DNA from: Asterias amurensis
Lineage: Eukaryota > Echinodermata > Asteroidea > Forcipulatida > Asteriidae
Direction of reading: 5' to 3'
NCBI RefSeq assembly: GCF_032118995.1
Contig: NC_092666.1
Location: 3,958,501 to 4,022,500, forward strand
Length of the DNA stretch: 64,000 nucleotides
Positions 29,165-39,466 of this stretch are shown here, piece by piece; position 1 is the first letter of the stretch, and each line of letters starts with the position of its first letter. The notes under the pieces were generated by a model. That model was not told the DNA's origin and searched no databases. It saw nothing but the letters and a program-made list of their open reading frames with translations. A program made the position numbers and the translations under genes.

Positions 29165-29985
29165 TTAAAGGCACTGAACACTATTGGTAATTAACTCAAA
29201 ATAATTGTTAGCATAAAAACCTTACTTAGTAAAGAGCAATGGAGAGCTGTTAATAGTCTAATAAAACATTGTGAAGAACGGCCTGGTTTCTTTTTGTAAA
29301 AAAAGGTAATTTCTCACTAAAATATTTAAAGTCACCTGGAAGTGGTATTTTTTCAAAATAAAGCTTTTGTCACTAATAATAAATGTGTTTTGATGAGTGG
29401 AATGTGAATAAACAGTTAACTAAGGTTTAAAAAAAATCAGTTCTTATGTTATTTACAAATTTAAGAGTAGACCCCGACCCGAGAGGGCGCTGTTCGTGAC
29501 GTCAATCGAGGCAGACTTTGCCTGTAATGCGTAGAGTAAACACAATTGCAAAGTACATGTACGGACCAAGTCGTGAGTTTGCACGTTTAAAAAAAAAACA
29601 GTTTTTGTTTTTTTCCGGCAATGCCGACCAGGTGTATTGCTGCTGAATGCAGAAAAACACTTTTCGAATGTACTAACTCACGACTTGGACGTACATGTAC
29701 TTTGCACGTGTGTTTACTCTACGCATTGCAGGCAAAGTCTGCCTCGATTGACGTCACAAAAGGGGTAGGCGGAGTCAGCCCCCCAAACAAGTTGTTATAT
29801 TTTTTAAACATATAAATCGTGACAAACAATTACTAAAAAAAATTGTTTTATTGTTCGTAAGCATATACTTTTATGTTTGAAAGATAACAAATCTATTTCC
29901 AGGTGAATTAAAGACTTCTGGCCTGAAGCCCTTTTAGGCATCTGAGAGCATACAAATTCTTTTCACATTTAATAATTTTTCTTCT
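29165..29985 (-). mobile_element. Family A element, copy A10, split by the THAP-type element
   Basis: Left part 29165-29331 (TTAAAGGCACTGAACACTAT). It resumes at 29907 with AGACTTCTGGCCTGAAG, the same variant centre seen in copy A3, and fades at about 29985. The remaining end is missing. Confidence 0.8.
29332..29906. mobile_element. 575-bp inverted-repeat element with a THAP-like start codon region, copy 1
   Basis: Ends TCACCTGGAAGTGGTATTTT and AAATCTATTTCCAGGTGA are inverted. Subterminal arms of about 100 bases (for example GGCAGACTTTGCCTGTAATG and GCATTGCAGGCAAAGTCTGC) pair with each other. In the single-copy middle, an ATG at 29621 reads MPTRCIAAEC, which fits the M-P-x-x-C-x-A-x-x-C opening of THAP zinc fingers. 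No further THAP residues follow, so only a remnant of a transposase start is proposed. Second copy at 54215. Confidence 0.8.
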
Positions 29986-30406
29986 AGCCCCATACCGAGT
30001 GTCACTTGTAGCCTTGTTTTCGGCGAGCTTACAAATACATTGTTTTTATTTTTTATGTTTACCCCAATTCCACAATGCTGTTAATTTGATCTCAATTCAT
30101 TACCAATCGTTTAAAAAAACCTGCCCCTCATCATTCACAATTTGTTTGTCTTTATTATTCTCTTACTTGCATCCACCCCGAAATCAGCCACCTATAGCGA
30201 AAACAAGTTGTTGCCAAGCCGACCGTCTTGAACGACGAAAACAACCTTCCATTAACGAAGCCACTTTGTCCTGTCTGAATACTCCCAATCATCACTTTTT
30301 ATTTTCTCTCTAGTATAAATGATTTTAATTAAACACTCAGCAAGCACCTTGGCGTTATTTGCTAAAAGCTCACTTACTCTCACTCAAGTTGTTCTAGTAA
30401 AAGACC
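29986..30406. other. Intergenic, no gene seen
   Basis: An open frame of about 100 codons (29999-30313) has no recognisable domain and no supporting context. Probably chance. Confidence 0.4.
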
Positions 30407-30789
30407 TTAAAGGCACTGGACATCTTTGGTTTTGTCAAAGACCAGTCTTTTCACTTGGTGTATCTCAACATTTTGTACGTACAAAAAAACAAACCTGTGA
30501 AAATTTTATTCAATTGATCGTCGAAGTTGTGAGATAATAATGGAAGATAAAAACACCCTTGTCACACAAGTTGTGTGCTTTTAGATGCTTGATTTCGAGA
30601 CCTCAGCTGATGTTACGAATTCAATTCAAATGTTTTAGTGAGAAATATTTTTCTTTCTAAAAAAAACTACGAGCCGTTTCTCACAAAATGTTTTACTATC
30701 AACAACTCTCCATTGCTACGTTACCAAGTACGTTTTTATGCTAACAATTTTTGTTTTGAGTAATTACCAATAGTGTCCAGTACCTTTAA
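30407..30789 (+). mobile_element. Family A element, copy A11
   Basis: TTAAAGGCACTGGACATCTT to AATAGTGTCCAGTACCTTTAA, with GTCACACAAGTTGTGTGCTT and GAGCCGTTTCTCACAAAATG inside. Confidence 0.9.
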
Positions 30790-30821
30790 GGGAAACGGGT
30801 GTTATTCATATTATTTTAAAA

Positions 30822-31397
30822 GGAAATTACTTCCAGTGTTTTGGATAAAATCACGTGGGAATGCATTGCGTGTCAAAATACCATGTGGAGTTTTTACCAC
30901 AAGAACGGGAGCAGAATGATCAGAAAAAGTGCAAATTTTTTAAAGACAGTGGACACTATTGGTAAATACTCAAAATAATTATTGGCATAAAACCTCACTT
31001 GGTAACGAGTAATGGGGAGAGTATAAAACATTGTGAGAAATTTTCCACGAGTTTGATTTCGAGACCTAAGATTTAGAATTTTGAGGTCACGAAATCAAGC
31101 ATCTGAAAGCACACAACTTCGTGTGACCTGGATGTTTTTTCTTTCATTATTATCTCGCAACTTCAACGAGCAATTTGAGCTCCAGTTTTCACAGGTTTTT
31201 AATTTTATGTATATGTTAAGATACATCAAGTGAGAAGACTGGTTTTTGACAATTACCAGTAGTGTCCACTGTCTTTAATAGGAAATTATTTCCAGTGTTT
31301 AGGATAAAAATCACGTGGGAATGCGTTGCGTGTCAAAATACCATGTGGAGTTTTTACCACGAGAACGGGAGCAGAATGATCAGAAAAAGTGCAAATC
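30822..31397 (+). repeat. Direct duplication of about 115 bp flanking a family A copy
   Basis: 30822-30935 and 31283-31397 are nearly identical (GGAAATTACTTCCAGTGTTT, CACGTGGGAATGCATTGCGT, ACGGGAGCAGAATGATCAGA). Family A copy A12 lies between them. Confidence 0.9.
30940..31278 (-). mobile_element. Family A element, copy A12
   Basis: TTAAAGACAGTGGACACTAT at left, GTAGTGTCCACTGTCTTTAA at right. Somewhat shortened inside (ATTGTGAGAAA joins directly to TTTTCCACGA). Confidence 0.92.
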
Positions 31398-31499
31398 TTT
31401 TCAAATTGGATTTAATATTATTTATCAGTCACTAGAAGTCCCCTCGGTCGAGTAAAGCTAAAGTAGTCATCCAGTGAGCCGATGTTCTAATTTCCACCC

Positions 31500-31638
31500 T
31501 GGGACCATTTTCATAGAGCTCCTAAGCACAAACATTTGCTTAGCATGAAATTTTTGCCTCGATTTGCTGTTTCTATCAATGAAGAAATTTCATGCTAAGC
31601 AAATGTTGTTGCTTTAGCAGCTCTATGAAATTGGGCCC
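31500..31638. mobile_element. Family G element, copy G2 (compact)
   Basis: GGGACCATTTTCATAGAGCT and AGCTCTATGAAATTGGGCCC are inverted ends, with AAACATTTGCTTAGCATGAA mirrored inside. Confidence 0.85.
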
Positions 31639-31857
31639 AGGCAGAACTTAAAAAGCTTTAAAAAGTTTTTTTTTCAGAACTGAGAAGTCCACCGAATTCC
31701 GAAAAAAATTCTATGGTAGTAGAATAATATACAGGTAGACAAATTCACAAAAGAACTTACTCTATCTGGCAGCAGGTAGTGGACACATGGTGTTACCGCA
31801 AACCAAATGTTGGTCATGATTGACATTACGTTTAACTTGTTTATGAAGTAAAAGTGC

Positions 31858-32070
31858 TATCCACACGACAACAATTTAACTGGGGTCCCTCGCTTAATTT
31901 TTAGCATGGTTGTTAAGGGTAGCAATGTTTGACACAATCATGCAAGAGAACTTGGACAGTTGGAAAAAAGTTGTCCTTTCACACGAGGTACTTTATAAAA
32001 AAAAAAAATACAACCATGCTACAATTTAGCAAGGGACCCTCGCTAAGCTGCTCTTGTGTGAAAGGGGCTC
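31858..32070. mobile_element. Family F element, copy F1
   Basis: CCACACGACAACAATTTAAC at left and GCTCTTGTGTGAAAGGGGCT at right are inverted, with GCAAGGGACCCTCGC and TTAGCATGGTTGTTA inside. Confidence 0.75.
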
Positions 32071-32084
32071 AAGTCTTTCAATCT

Positions 32085-32440
32085 GGTACTGTGCAAAATG
32101 GCGAATGGGTAACTTTAGTATAGGTTTTCCCCATCAAATTCGGCAAATGATGTACATGTATGTCATCTACTTCTGATGGCCATTTTGTGTATGCGCTCAG
32201 GGCTTTAGACGGGAGAACGGATCCTGTAGCCGAATCCAAAGCCGAAGCCGTGGATTCGAAAGGGCCTATGACTACTTTAAAGACATCCTCCAAACATATT
32301 CGAATTCCAGTCAAGACACGTGCCTTTGGGCAAGGCACTTAACCTAAATTGATTCGTAAAACATTAAAATCATGTGCATTCTGCTCTACCAGCCAGGCTC
32401 CTAGTGAACGGTACCCTGGCCTATCCTTAAGGCAAAGTTT
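32085..32440. mobile_element. Fold-back / SINE-tail composite
   Basis: ATGCGCTCAGGGCTTTAGAC, GCCGAAGCCGTGGATTCGAA and the tail CTCTACCAGCCAGGCTCCTA recur together at 35400-35830. Confidence 0.6.
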
Positions 32441-32511
32441 CAAAACATATTGGCCAAAATAAATAATAAAATTAATTGCTGTCTGTTTTGCAGTGGGGCA
32501 GGCCGTACTTT

Positions 32512-32934
32512 TGTGTCGTTGCCGAGCGGTTAAGAGCACCGATTTTAATCTCTGGTGTTTCTAATCAGCAGGAGTGTGGGTTCGAATTTCCAGCCATGAC
32601 ACTTGTGTCTTTAAGCAAGAAACATAGCCAGTGCTTCGTCCTTCGGATGGGACGTAAAGCCGTTGGTCCCATGTGTTGTGTAACGTGTAAAAGAACACAG
32701 TGCACTTATCGAAAAGAGAAGGGGTTCGCACCGGTGTTTCTGGCTGTGGCTGCTGTGGGCTGTGGGCACCTTGTAAACTCTTAGGTGCTATATACATAAT
32801 TGGGTCTCAGAATATTCATCACTGCAAAAACCTTTCTTTCTGAAAGTTTGTATAATACTCAGCACCCCTGAGTACCTTGTTTGGTAGATACGTGCGTTGT
32901 ATTTTAGACTTCGATTTGTATTATTATTATTTTG
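32512..32934 (+). mobile_element. tRNA-derived SINE (family S), copy S5, apparently full length
   Basis: About 420 bases: tRNA head (GTTGCCGAGCGGTTAAGAGC, B box GGGTTCGAATTTCC), body with CTTCGGATGGGACGTAAAGC and AAAAGAGAAGGGGTTCGC, and an ATTATTATTATT tail at 32921-32932. The inverted copy at 39524 has the same extent. Confidence 0.88.
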
Positions 32935-33357
32935 TAAAACTCACGGCTGTGACGTTGAAAAGGAAAGGCAAACTAATGCTGCTGAGATTTCAAGAAACTG
33001 ACAAAACAATGAGTCATTGAATCAGTAATTCTTAGCCTTCGAGAAAGGCTCTGCAAGGGTCGAAACGCCAGGCCATTACATATTTTTTGTGCAAAATAAT
33101 GAGTCAGTATTGTTTTGCCTGAAGCGACGTCAGGGTTTCAGCCGTGCTCATCCACTGTAACCAGTGAGAAAGCCCGCGGGTGACTGACATGTACACCTCT
33201 ACGTTCAATAATTCATTACCAAGTGTCTGAAATATCTTTGAAGTTGTGTTATTGAATTATAGTCAAGTTTGGAATGATATGACTAACTCAAATCTTGATG
33301 TTTATAGTTGTAATATACATTTACAAAGTGATTTACGATTACTAATGTCATTTTTGT

Positions 33358-33512
33358 AACAATGGGAGACTTTGAAACGCCAGGTGGCAGCAGACTTACC
33401 AGGTAAATTTCCATTGTTTACGTAGTTCTGAGCGTGCGCACATTACCGAGAACAATGGATTTTACCTGGCAAGTCTGCTGCCACCAAGCGTCCCGAAAGT
33501 CTCCCATTGTCT
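33358..33512. repeat. Hairpin element, about 150 bp
   Basis: ACAATGGGAGACTTTGAAAC with GGTGGCAGCAGACTTACCAG at left is mirrored by CTGGCAAGTCTGCTGCCACC and GAAAGTCTCCCATTGT at right. A loop lies at about 33410-33455. Confidence 0.8.
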
Positions 33513-33599
33513 TTTGTTGTCTTCGGTTAACCAGTCTCGCTTGTTCTCGTATTCGCTCGTTTGAATAATAATTGTTCTCGAGAATTCAAGAAGTATTTT

Positions 33600-33834
33600 T
33601 GTGAAAGGGGTTATTTTTTTACTCAAATAATTATTAAAAGCCTCAATTTGGCATTTGAAACCACAAATTTGTGCATCTAAGGGTGTTTTTTCTTTCATTA
33701 TTCTCTTGCAACTTCAACGACCAAATTAGCCCCAATTTTCACAGGTTTGTTATTTAACGCATCTGTTGGGATACACCAAGTGAGAAGACTGGTCTTTGAA
33801 AATTACCAATAGTGTTCCTGCCTGTGTCTTTAAA
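33600..33834 (-). mobile_element. Family A element, copy A13a (partial)
   Basis: Only the left-end half, inverted: TCAACGACCAAATTAGCCCC, CAAGTGAGAAGACTGGTCTT, ending at CTGTGTCTTTAAAA. Confidence 0.75.
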
Positions 33835-33896
33835 AGAGATGCAGTAGGCCCTGCAGTTTCATTCTAATTGAGCTTCAAATTCAATCTTGGAAATCA

Positions 33897-34029
33897 TTAC
33901 GTTCATTATTCTCTTGCAACTTCGATGACCAAAATGAACCAAAATTGTCGTAGGTATTTTATTTCATGTCTAATGTTGGGATACACTATACTTGTCTATG
34001 ACATTTACTAAAGGTGTCCAGTGCCTTTA
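33897..34029 (-). mobile_element. Family A element, copy A13b (partial)
   Basis: CTCTTGCAACTTCGATGACC to AAGGTGTCCAGTGCCTTTA. Inverted left end only. Confidence 0.75.
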
Positions 34030-34063
34030 TTGAATATATTCAAAAATATTGTACTTTCATTAT

Positions 34064-34450
34064 TTAAAGGCAGTGGGCACTATTGGTAATTACTAAAAAA
34101 TAATTATTGGCATAAAACCTTACCTGGTGACGAGTAATGGGGAGAGGTTGATGGTATAAAACATTGTGAGAAACGGCTCCCTCTGAAGTGCCATATTTTT
34201 AGAGAAAGACGTAATTTTCCACGAATTAGATTTCGAGACCTCAATTTTAGAACTTGAGGTCTCGAAATCAACTATCTAAACGCACACAACTTCGTGTGAC
34301 AAGGGTGTTTTTTCTTTCATTATTATCTCGCAATTTCGATGACCGATTGAGTTTAAATTTTCACAGGTTTGTTATTTTATGTATATGTTGAGATACACCA
34401 ACTGTGAAGGCTAGTCTTTGACAATTACCAATAGTGTCCACTGCCTTTAA
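34064..34450 (-). mobile_element. Family A element, copy A14
   Basis: 387 bases, TTAAAGGCAGTGGGCACTAT to ATAGTGTCCACTGCCTTTAA. The central dyad TTTCGAGACCTCAATTTTAG/AACTTGAGGTCTCGAAATC is intact. Confidence 0.95.
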
Positions 34451-34845
34451 AAATACTACAGAATAATCATAGCAGAACGCCATATGCAATGTCCCTCCGT
34501 TGCTATCAATCAATTCGTAAACGCTAGACGAATCTCCACGAACTTAATTTAAATGTCATTCATCCCATTCTCTTGAGAAAAACTGCACCTATACATCCAC
34601 CTTTTTCATATAATTTCCTCTCAATCCCGTCCTTGTTATTCCTTTTATTATTTTAATCGATCCATGAATGACAGGGGACTGGAGAGAATCCAATTAGTTT
34701 CACCATAAATTATGACCAATGAATGTGTGTTTGTCATTTAAATTACCTATAGCCGGATGATGGCTTTGTGTTGCGAGGGAGTGAGTTGTTGGCAGTGATT
34801 GACCCGTGCTTTGGGAACTTTTGACGGCGTGTCTGTGACGCGAGG
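34451..34845 (+). promoter_or_regulatory. Candidate promoter and 5' UTR of SLC16 first exon 1a
   Basis: No repeat copy lies in this stretch between A14 and the ATG at 34846. The last 50 bases are relatively GC-rich (GACGGCGTGTCTGTGACGCG). No TATA box is clear. Assignment depends on exon 1a being real. Confidence 0.35.
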
Positions 34846-34915
34846 ATGGTCTTGACGACCTACAGGCAATCAAGCAGTCCTGCCGGCACGGCGGAGGCCG
34901 ACCTTATTGAAGTTG
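34846..34915 (+). CDS. Candidate first coding exon (1a) of the SLC16-type transporter
   Basis: ATG in strong context (GAGGATGG), 23 codons reading MVLTTYRQSSSPAGTAEADL then IEV, ending with one extra base before a consensus donor GTAAGT (34916). Phase 1 is exactly what the transporter exon at 63222 needs (G+AC = Asp). The 28-kb intron this implies is long but possible. The short hydrophilic peptide would be the cytoplasmic N-terminus before helix 1. It could also belong to another gene. RNA evidence would settle it. Confidence 0.55.
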
Positions 34916-35008
34916 GTAAGTGCAATTTCCATGGGATTTAATTTCCGTTGTTTCTTTATTCATCGTGATTTGTTACGAGCTGAAAGAGTTCCCGGAACCC
35001 GTGGGCGC

Positions 35009-35264
35009 CAGCCCTTTTCACACGAGACTTATTTAGCAGTGGTACCTTGCTTGATTTTAACATGGTTGTAGAATTACACTTCGTGTGAATGGAAAGCAAT
35101 CTCTGCCTAAGGTTTCTCGGGAAATAACTCTCAAAATGTGCTTTTCTTTATGAGCATCTAAACATTGCTGTCTTACCGACGAGGTGCATTGTTAAGAAAG
35201 TTCGCAACCATGCTCAAATTTTAGCAAGGGACCCTTGCTAAAATTGCTGTCGTGTGAAAGGATC
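35009..35264. mobile_element. Family F element, copy F2
   Basis: GCCCTTTTCACACGAGACTT and GCTGTCGTGTGAAAGGATCG are inverted ends. The right arm carries the dyad TTTAGCAAGGGACCCTTGCT. Confidence 0.8.
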
Positions 35265-35399
35265 GTAAACAGAGTCGGCTGCGGGCAGACAGGGTGCTCT
35301 GGCAGTTGTGGAACTACTGCATTCCTTGGTCCGACTCGGGACACTTCTATTAAAAGACGAAAGCCATCCATATAAGTAGAAGAGAAAAGGTATTTCAAC

Positions 35400-36010
35400 A
35401 CACCAAAGCAAACCTGGAATCTGGTACTCGGTAATGAGTTCTGCAATGGCGAGTGGGTAGTTCCGAAACCACGGCTTCGGCTTTGGGTTCGGCCCAGGCT
35501 AGCTTGGCCCCGCGGTTGTTTTGACAATAATGCTCGTGCCTTGCGTATACGCGCTCAGGGCTTCAGACGAAAGAACGAAGCCTGAAGCTGAATCTAGAGC
35601 CGAAGCCGTGGATTCGAAAATTGGCCCAGTAAAAGGAGGTATATATTTGTGTGTGTTATCTATACTTCTTATGACTACTTTAAAACATTTTTCCATCAAC
35701 CATTATTTGAGTGCCAGACATGACACGTGTGCCCTTGAGCAAGGCACTTAACCTTAATTGCTTCGTAAAACATTGAACATTGAATTCATTCTGCTCTACC
35801 AGACATGCTCCTAGTGGATGATATCCATGCATACATCCTTATAGACCGTGAAGGGGGTAACCCTGTTTCAGCCCCGGGGGTAGAGTGCAACGTGCCTCTG
35901 GTGTCAGCAGCAGAGTGTGAGTGTGCATTCTGGTTATGACATTTTTTGCCCTTGAGCAAGGCACTTAACCTAATATAATTATTACCTCGTATAAAACTGT
36001 GAAGGTAGTG
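35400..36010. mobile_element. Fold-back / SINE-tail composite, second copy
   Basis: CCACGGCTTCGGCTTTGG at 35470 is mirrored by GCCGAAGCCGTGGATTCG at 35600. It then has GAGCAAGGCACTTAACCTTA and CTCTACCAGACATGCTCCTA, repeated at about 35950-36030. Confidence 0.6.
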
Positions 36011-36039
36011 CATTTTGCTATACCACCCAGGATCCTAGT

Positions 36040-36370
36040 ATGGGGGTAACCCTGTTTCAGCCCAAGGAGTAGGTGGCTCCTAGTGGATGATACCCATGCC
36101 TACATCCTTACAGACTGGGAAGGGGGTAACCCTGTTTCAGTCCAAGGAGTAGGTGGCTTCTAGTGGATGATACCCAAGGCTACATCCTTATGGACTATGA
36201 AGGGGGGGGGTAACCCTGTTTCAGCCCCAGGAGTAGGTGGCCTCTAGTGGATGATACCCATGCCTACATCCTTATGGACTATGAAGGGGGGGGGGGGGTA
36301 ACCCTGTTTCAGCCCCAGGAGTAGGTGGCCTCTAGTGGATGATACCTATGCCTACATCCTTACCGACTGT
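36040..36370 (+). repeat. Tandem repeat of about 93 bp
   Basis: Four near-identical units with CCTGTTTCAGCCCCAGGAGT, TAGTGGATGATACCCATGCC and TACATCCTTATGGACTATGA. The unit also occurs singly in SINE tails (9370, 32390, 35810), so the array grew from such a tail. The G runs in the units differ in length (for example 36204-36210 against 36286-36298). Confidence 0.85.
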
Positions 36371-36423
36371 AACCCTGAATGGGTCATGTGAAAACAATCA
36401 CATGCGTATGCCTATAAGCCTGT

Positions 36424-36814
36424 TTAAAGTAACACGTTGCCTTGGATCGGACGAGTTGGTGTATAAAAAGTGTTTGAAACCGTTTGTTATGAAATGCATA
36501 TGGTTAGAAAGATATTTTAAAAGTAGAATATAATGATCCACACAAGTATCAATCAAAATTGCACGGTTTTCTTTTTACGTCGCGAACTATCACGGTCGGC
36601 CATTTATGGGAGTCAAAATGTTGACTCCCATAAATGGCCGACCGTGTTATTGGACGAGGTAAAAAGAAAACCACGCAATTTCGAGGCATATTTGTGTAGA
36701 TCATTGTATTCTACTTTTACAACATCTTTCTAACCATATGCATTTTATAACAAACGGTTACAAAACGCTTTTCAAAGACCAACTCGACCGATCCAAGGCA
36801 ACGTGTTCCTTTAA
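36424..36814. mobile_element. Family E fold-back element, copy E2
   Basis: TTAAAGTAACACGTTGCCTT to AAGGCAACGTGTTCCTTTAA. The apex is GGGAGTCAAAATGTTGACTC near 36612. Confidence 0.9.
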
Positions 36815-37976
36815 GGTATGACGGACGTGATAGGAGTGTACTGTTTGGTTTGGTTGTATGTACACACAAATTTGCTCAAACCTTTTGTAGCATTGTGTCC
36901 GTCATATCTCAAAAAGGGCTTATTACTCGGGTTGGATACAAAGTACTGAGTATTTACTGACACAATCGGTGTAAGAGTAAAAAAACAAAAAATGTTCATT
37001 GTTTAATCCCGATGAAAATGTAAAATGACTATAACATATTAATAGAAAGACAAGTTTTCAAAAAACAAATTTGCACAGCAAAGTATACACTTGGTTTTAC
37101 CACCAACTGAATAAGCTGTTCGTTAATTAATTGTCTTCCAACGCTACTAAATCAATATCGTATCTCCCATTATTGGCTTCACATTGCAATAACTGTGGTG
37201 ACATGTGTTTATTATTGATAAATTCTATATAACCATCCTTTGATCCGGGAAACAGCCAACAGTGTCTGGAATGTTATGTCTTCTTCGAAAAATAAATTAA
37301 TTCATCACCATTAATTTAGTAAACAAGAATTAAATACGACGCAACAAACGTTGTTCAAAATGTCTTCAAGTTCGGCTCTCACTATAAAAATAGCAACCGA
37401 CAACTAAATGTTTTTGGAGCGATTTTAAAGGTATAGGCTCGTATACATTTTTGTTTGACGTTATGAGTTATATGTAAAATATAACTTACATAATAGTTTT
37501 TCACTGAGCGCGGGACAGTACTGAGTTTACAGTACTAGTAATACACATCGGTGTATTTTGGGTAAAACAAAAATTAATATATTTTGAAACTATTCTAGTT
37601 TGCTTGTGATTCGTTTGAAATGAATCATAGATAAATTGGTCAAATACAAATATTATAATTTGTGTTTTCTTATAGATAACAACTCGATTTTGTTCAACTC
37701 CATTGATCAAACATAAACAAACGTGCCTGTGTATGATACGAAACGTTCCAAAGTACGGAATTGTAAAAGTAATTTATAGCTCACTTATCCAAGCCTTATT
37801 GATAATATTCCTTATCAATCTGCCCTACATCGTTTTTAGAAAGTTATTTTAAATTATATCTCAGTAGATTTCACTGTTCAAACTCACAGTGTGTTTTGAA
37901 TTGTGAGCCGCACAGTGCAGTGTTTTTGAGACACTCCTGTTTTGTTAGAACCTGCTAGAAACAAACATACACAACA
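36815..37976. other. Non-coding stretch upstream of exon 1b
   Basis: No gene supported. Part of a SINE tail lies at 37500-37570 (CAGTACTGAGTTTACAGTAC, ACACATCGGTGTATT, also at 45000 and 58920). The last few hundred bases may hold the promoter and 5' UTR of exon 1b. Confidence 0.4.
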
Positions 37977-38028
37977 ATGGAAGCAAACGTTACAATAAGA
38001 AGCGGGCTGAAACTCAGCAGAAAACCAA
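37977..38028 (+). CDS. Candidate alternative first coding exon (1b) of the SLC16-type transporter
   Basis: ATG in good context (ACAACAATGG), 17 codons MEANVTIRSGLKLSRKP plus one base, then a perfect donor GTAAGT at 38029. Phase 1 again fits the exon at 63222 (A+AC = Asn). The basic peptide would give a different cytoplasmic N-terminus from exon 1a. The 165-bp tandem array begins about 15 bases after the donor. Less certain than 1a because the exon is short. Confidence 0.45.
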
Positions 38029-38043
38029 GTAAGTACGGAAAAT

Positions 38044-38880
38044 GTGTTTATAAATGCCAGCTTTTGACCCTAAAAACATTATTTTAGTCAATTTTACTTG
38101 GCCACAATTTAATTTTATTTCTTACCATCTCAACTCCCCGGGGTGGATTTCACAAAGAGTTAAGACTAGTCTTATCTTGAGGTAGGACGAGTTACTTGCT
38201 AACTTAAAGTGTTTATATATGCCAGCTTTTGACCCTAAAAACATTATTCTAGTCAATTTTATTTGGCCATATATTAATTTTATTTATTTCCATCTCAACT
38301 CCCCGGGGTGAATTTCACAAAGAGTTAAGACTAGTCTTATCTTGAGGTAGGACGAGTTACTTGCTAACTTAAAGTGTTTATATATGCCAGCTTTTGACCC
38401 TAAAACATTATTTTAGTCAATTTTACTTAGCCATATATTTTATTTCTTACCATCTCAACTCCCCGGGGTGGATTTCACAAAGAGTTAAGACTAGTCTCAT
38501 CTTGAGGTAGGACGAATTACTCGTCTAAATTAAAGTGTTTATATATGCCAGCTTTTGACCCTAAAAACATTATTTTAGTCAATTTTACTTGGCCATTAGA
38601 TTAATTTTATTTCTTACCATCTCAACTCCCCGGGGTGGATTTCACAAAGAGTTAAGACTAGTCTTATCTTGAAGTTGGACGAGTTACTCGTCAAACTTAA
38701 AGTGTTTATATATGCCAGCTTTTGACCCTAAAAACACTATTTTAGTCAATTTTACTTGGCCATATATTTTATTGCTTACCATCTCAACTCCCCGGTGTGG
38801 ATTTCACAAAGAGTTAAGACTAGTCTTATCTTGAGGTTGGACGAGTTACTCGTCCTAACTTACGACTAGCCTTTAAGTGT
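38044..38880 (+). repeat. Tandem array, five units of about 165 bp
   Basis: Unit starts at 38044, 38209, 38374, 38535 and 38702 (GTGTTTATATATGCCAGCTT). Each unit contains CATCTCAACTCCCCGGGGTG, a GGATTTCACAAAGAGTTAAG-AC tract and CTAGTCTTATCTTGAGG. Directly follows candidate exon 1b. Confidence 0.93.
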
Positions 38881-38881
38881 A

Positions 38882-39215
38882 TTAAAGATACTGGACACTA
38901 TTTGTATTTTTCAAAATACCAGTCTTCTCACATGATGTATCTCAACATCTGCACAAAATAACAAACTTGTTGGAAATTTGACCTCATATAATTGGTCGTC
39001 GAAGTTGCGAGATTATAATGGAATAAAAAACACCCTTGTCACATGAAGTTGTGTGCTTTCAGATGTTTTATTTCGAGACCTCAAAATATAATTCTCTCGC
39101 AACTTCGATGACCGATTGAGCTCAGATTTTCACAGGTTTGTTATTTTATGCATATGTTGCGATACACCAAATGAGAAGACAGGTCTTTGACAATTAGTGC
39201 TCAGTGTCCTACTAA
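38882..39215. mobile_element. Family A fold-back derivative A15 (left end to left end)
   Basis: 38882-39090 is the left half in forward orientation (TTAAAGATACTGGACACTAT, TCAAAATACCAGTCTTCTCA). 39092-39215 is the same left half inverted (GCAACTTCGATGACCGATTG, AAATGAGAAGACAGGTCTTT). No right-end sequence is present. Confidence 0.8.
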
Positions 39216-39466
39216 ATTATATGCAAGTATATCATACATAATTTTGGATTTGTAAAAACGAATCTTTTAATTCATGATCTTCAACAATTCAGATGAACTT
39301 ATTTAATGATGTGAGAGTTAATTAAAAGGCAGCTCGATATTTTTAGACATGGTCACCAGTCTGACGAAGCTCCTAGCTCAGGAGTGAAACGTAACTACTC
39401 AATTATAAGTAAAGTAACAATGTAATAATGTGGTTTTATTCAGACTGGCAGTGTTCTGGCAGTGTG

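Noticed and set aside
29621..29815. Complete THAP-domain gene
   Set aside because: Only the first ten residues fit. The rest of the frame is the inverted arm of the element, and the second copy diverges straight after by frameshift.
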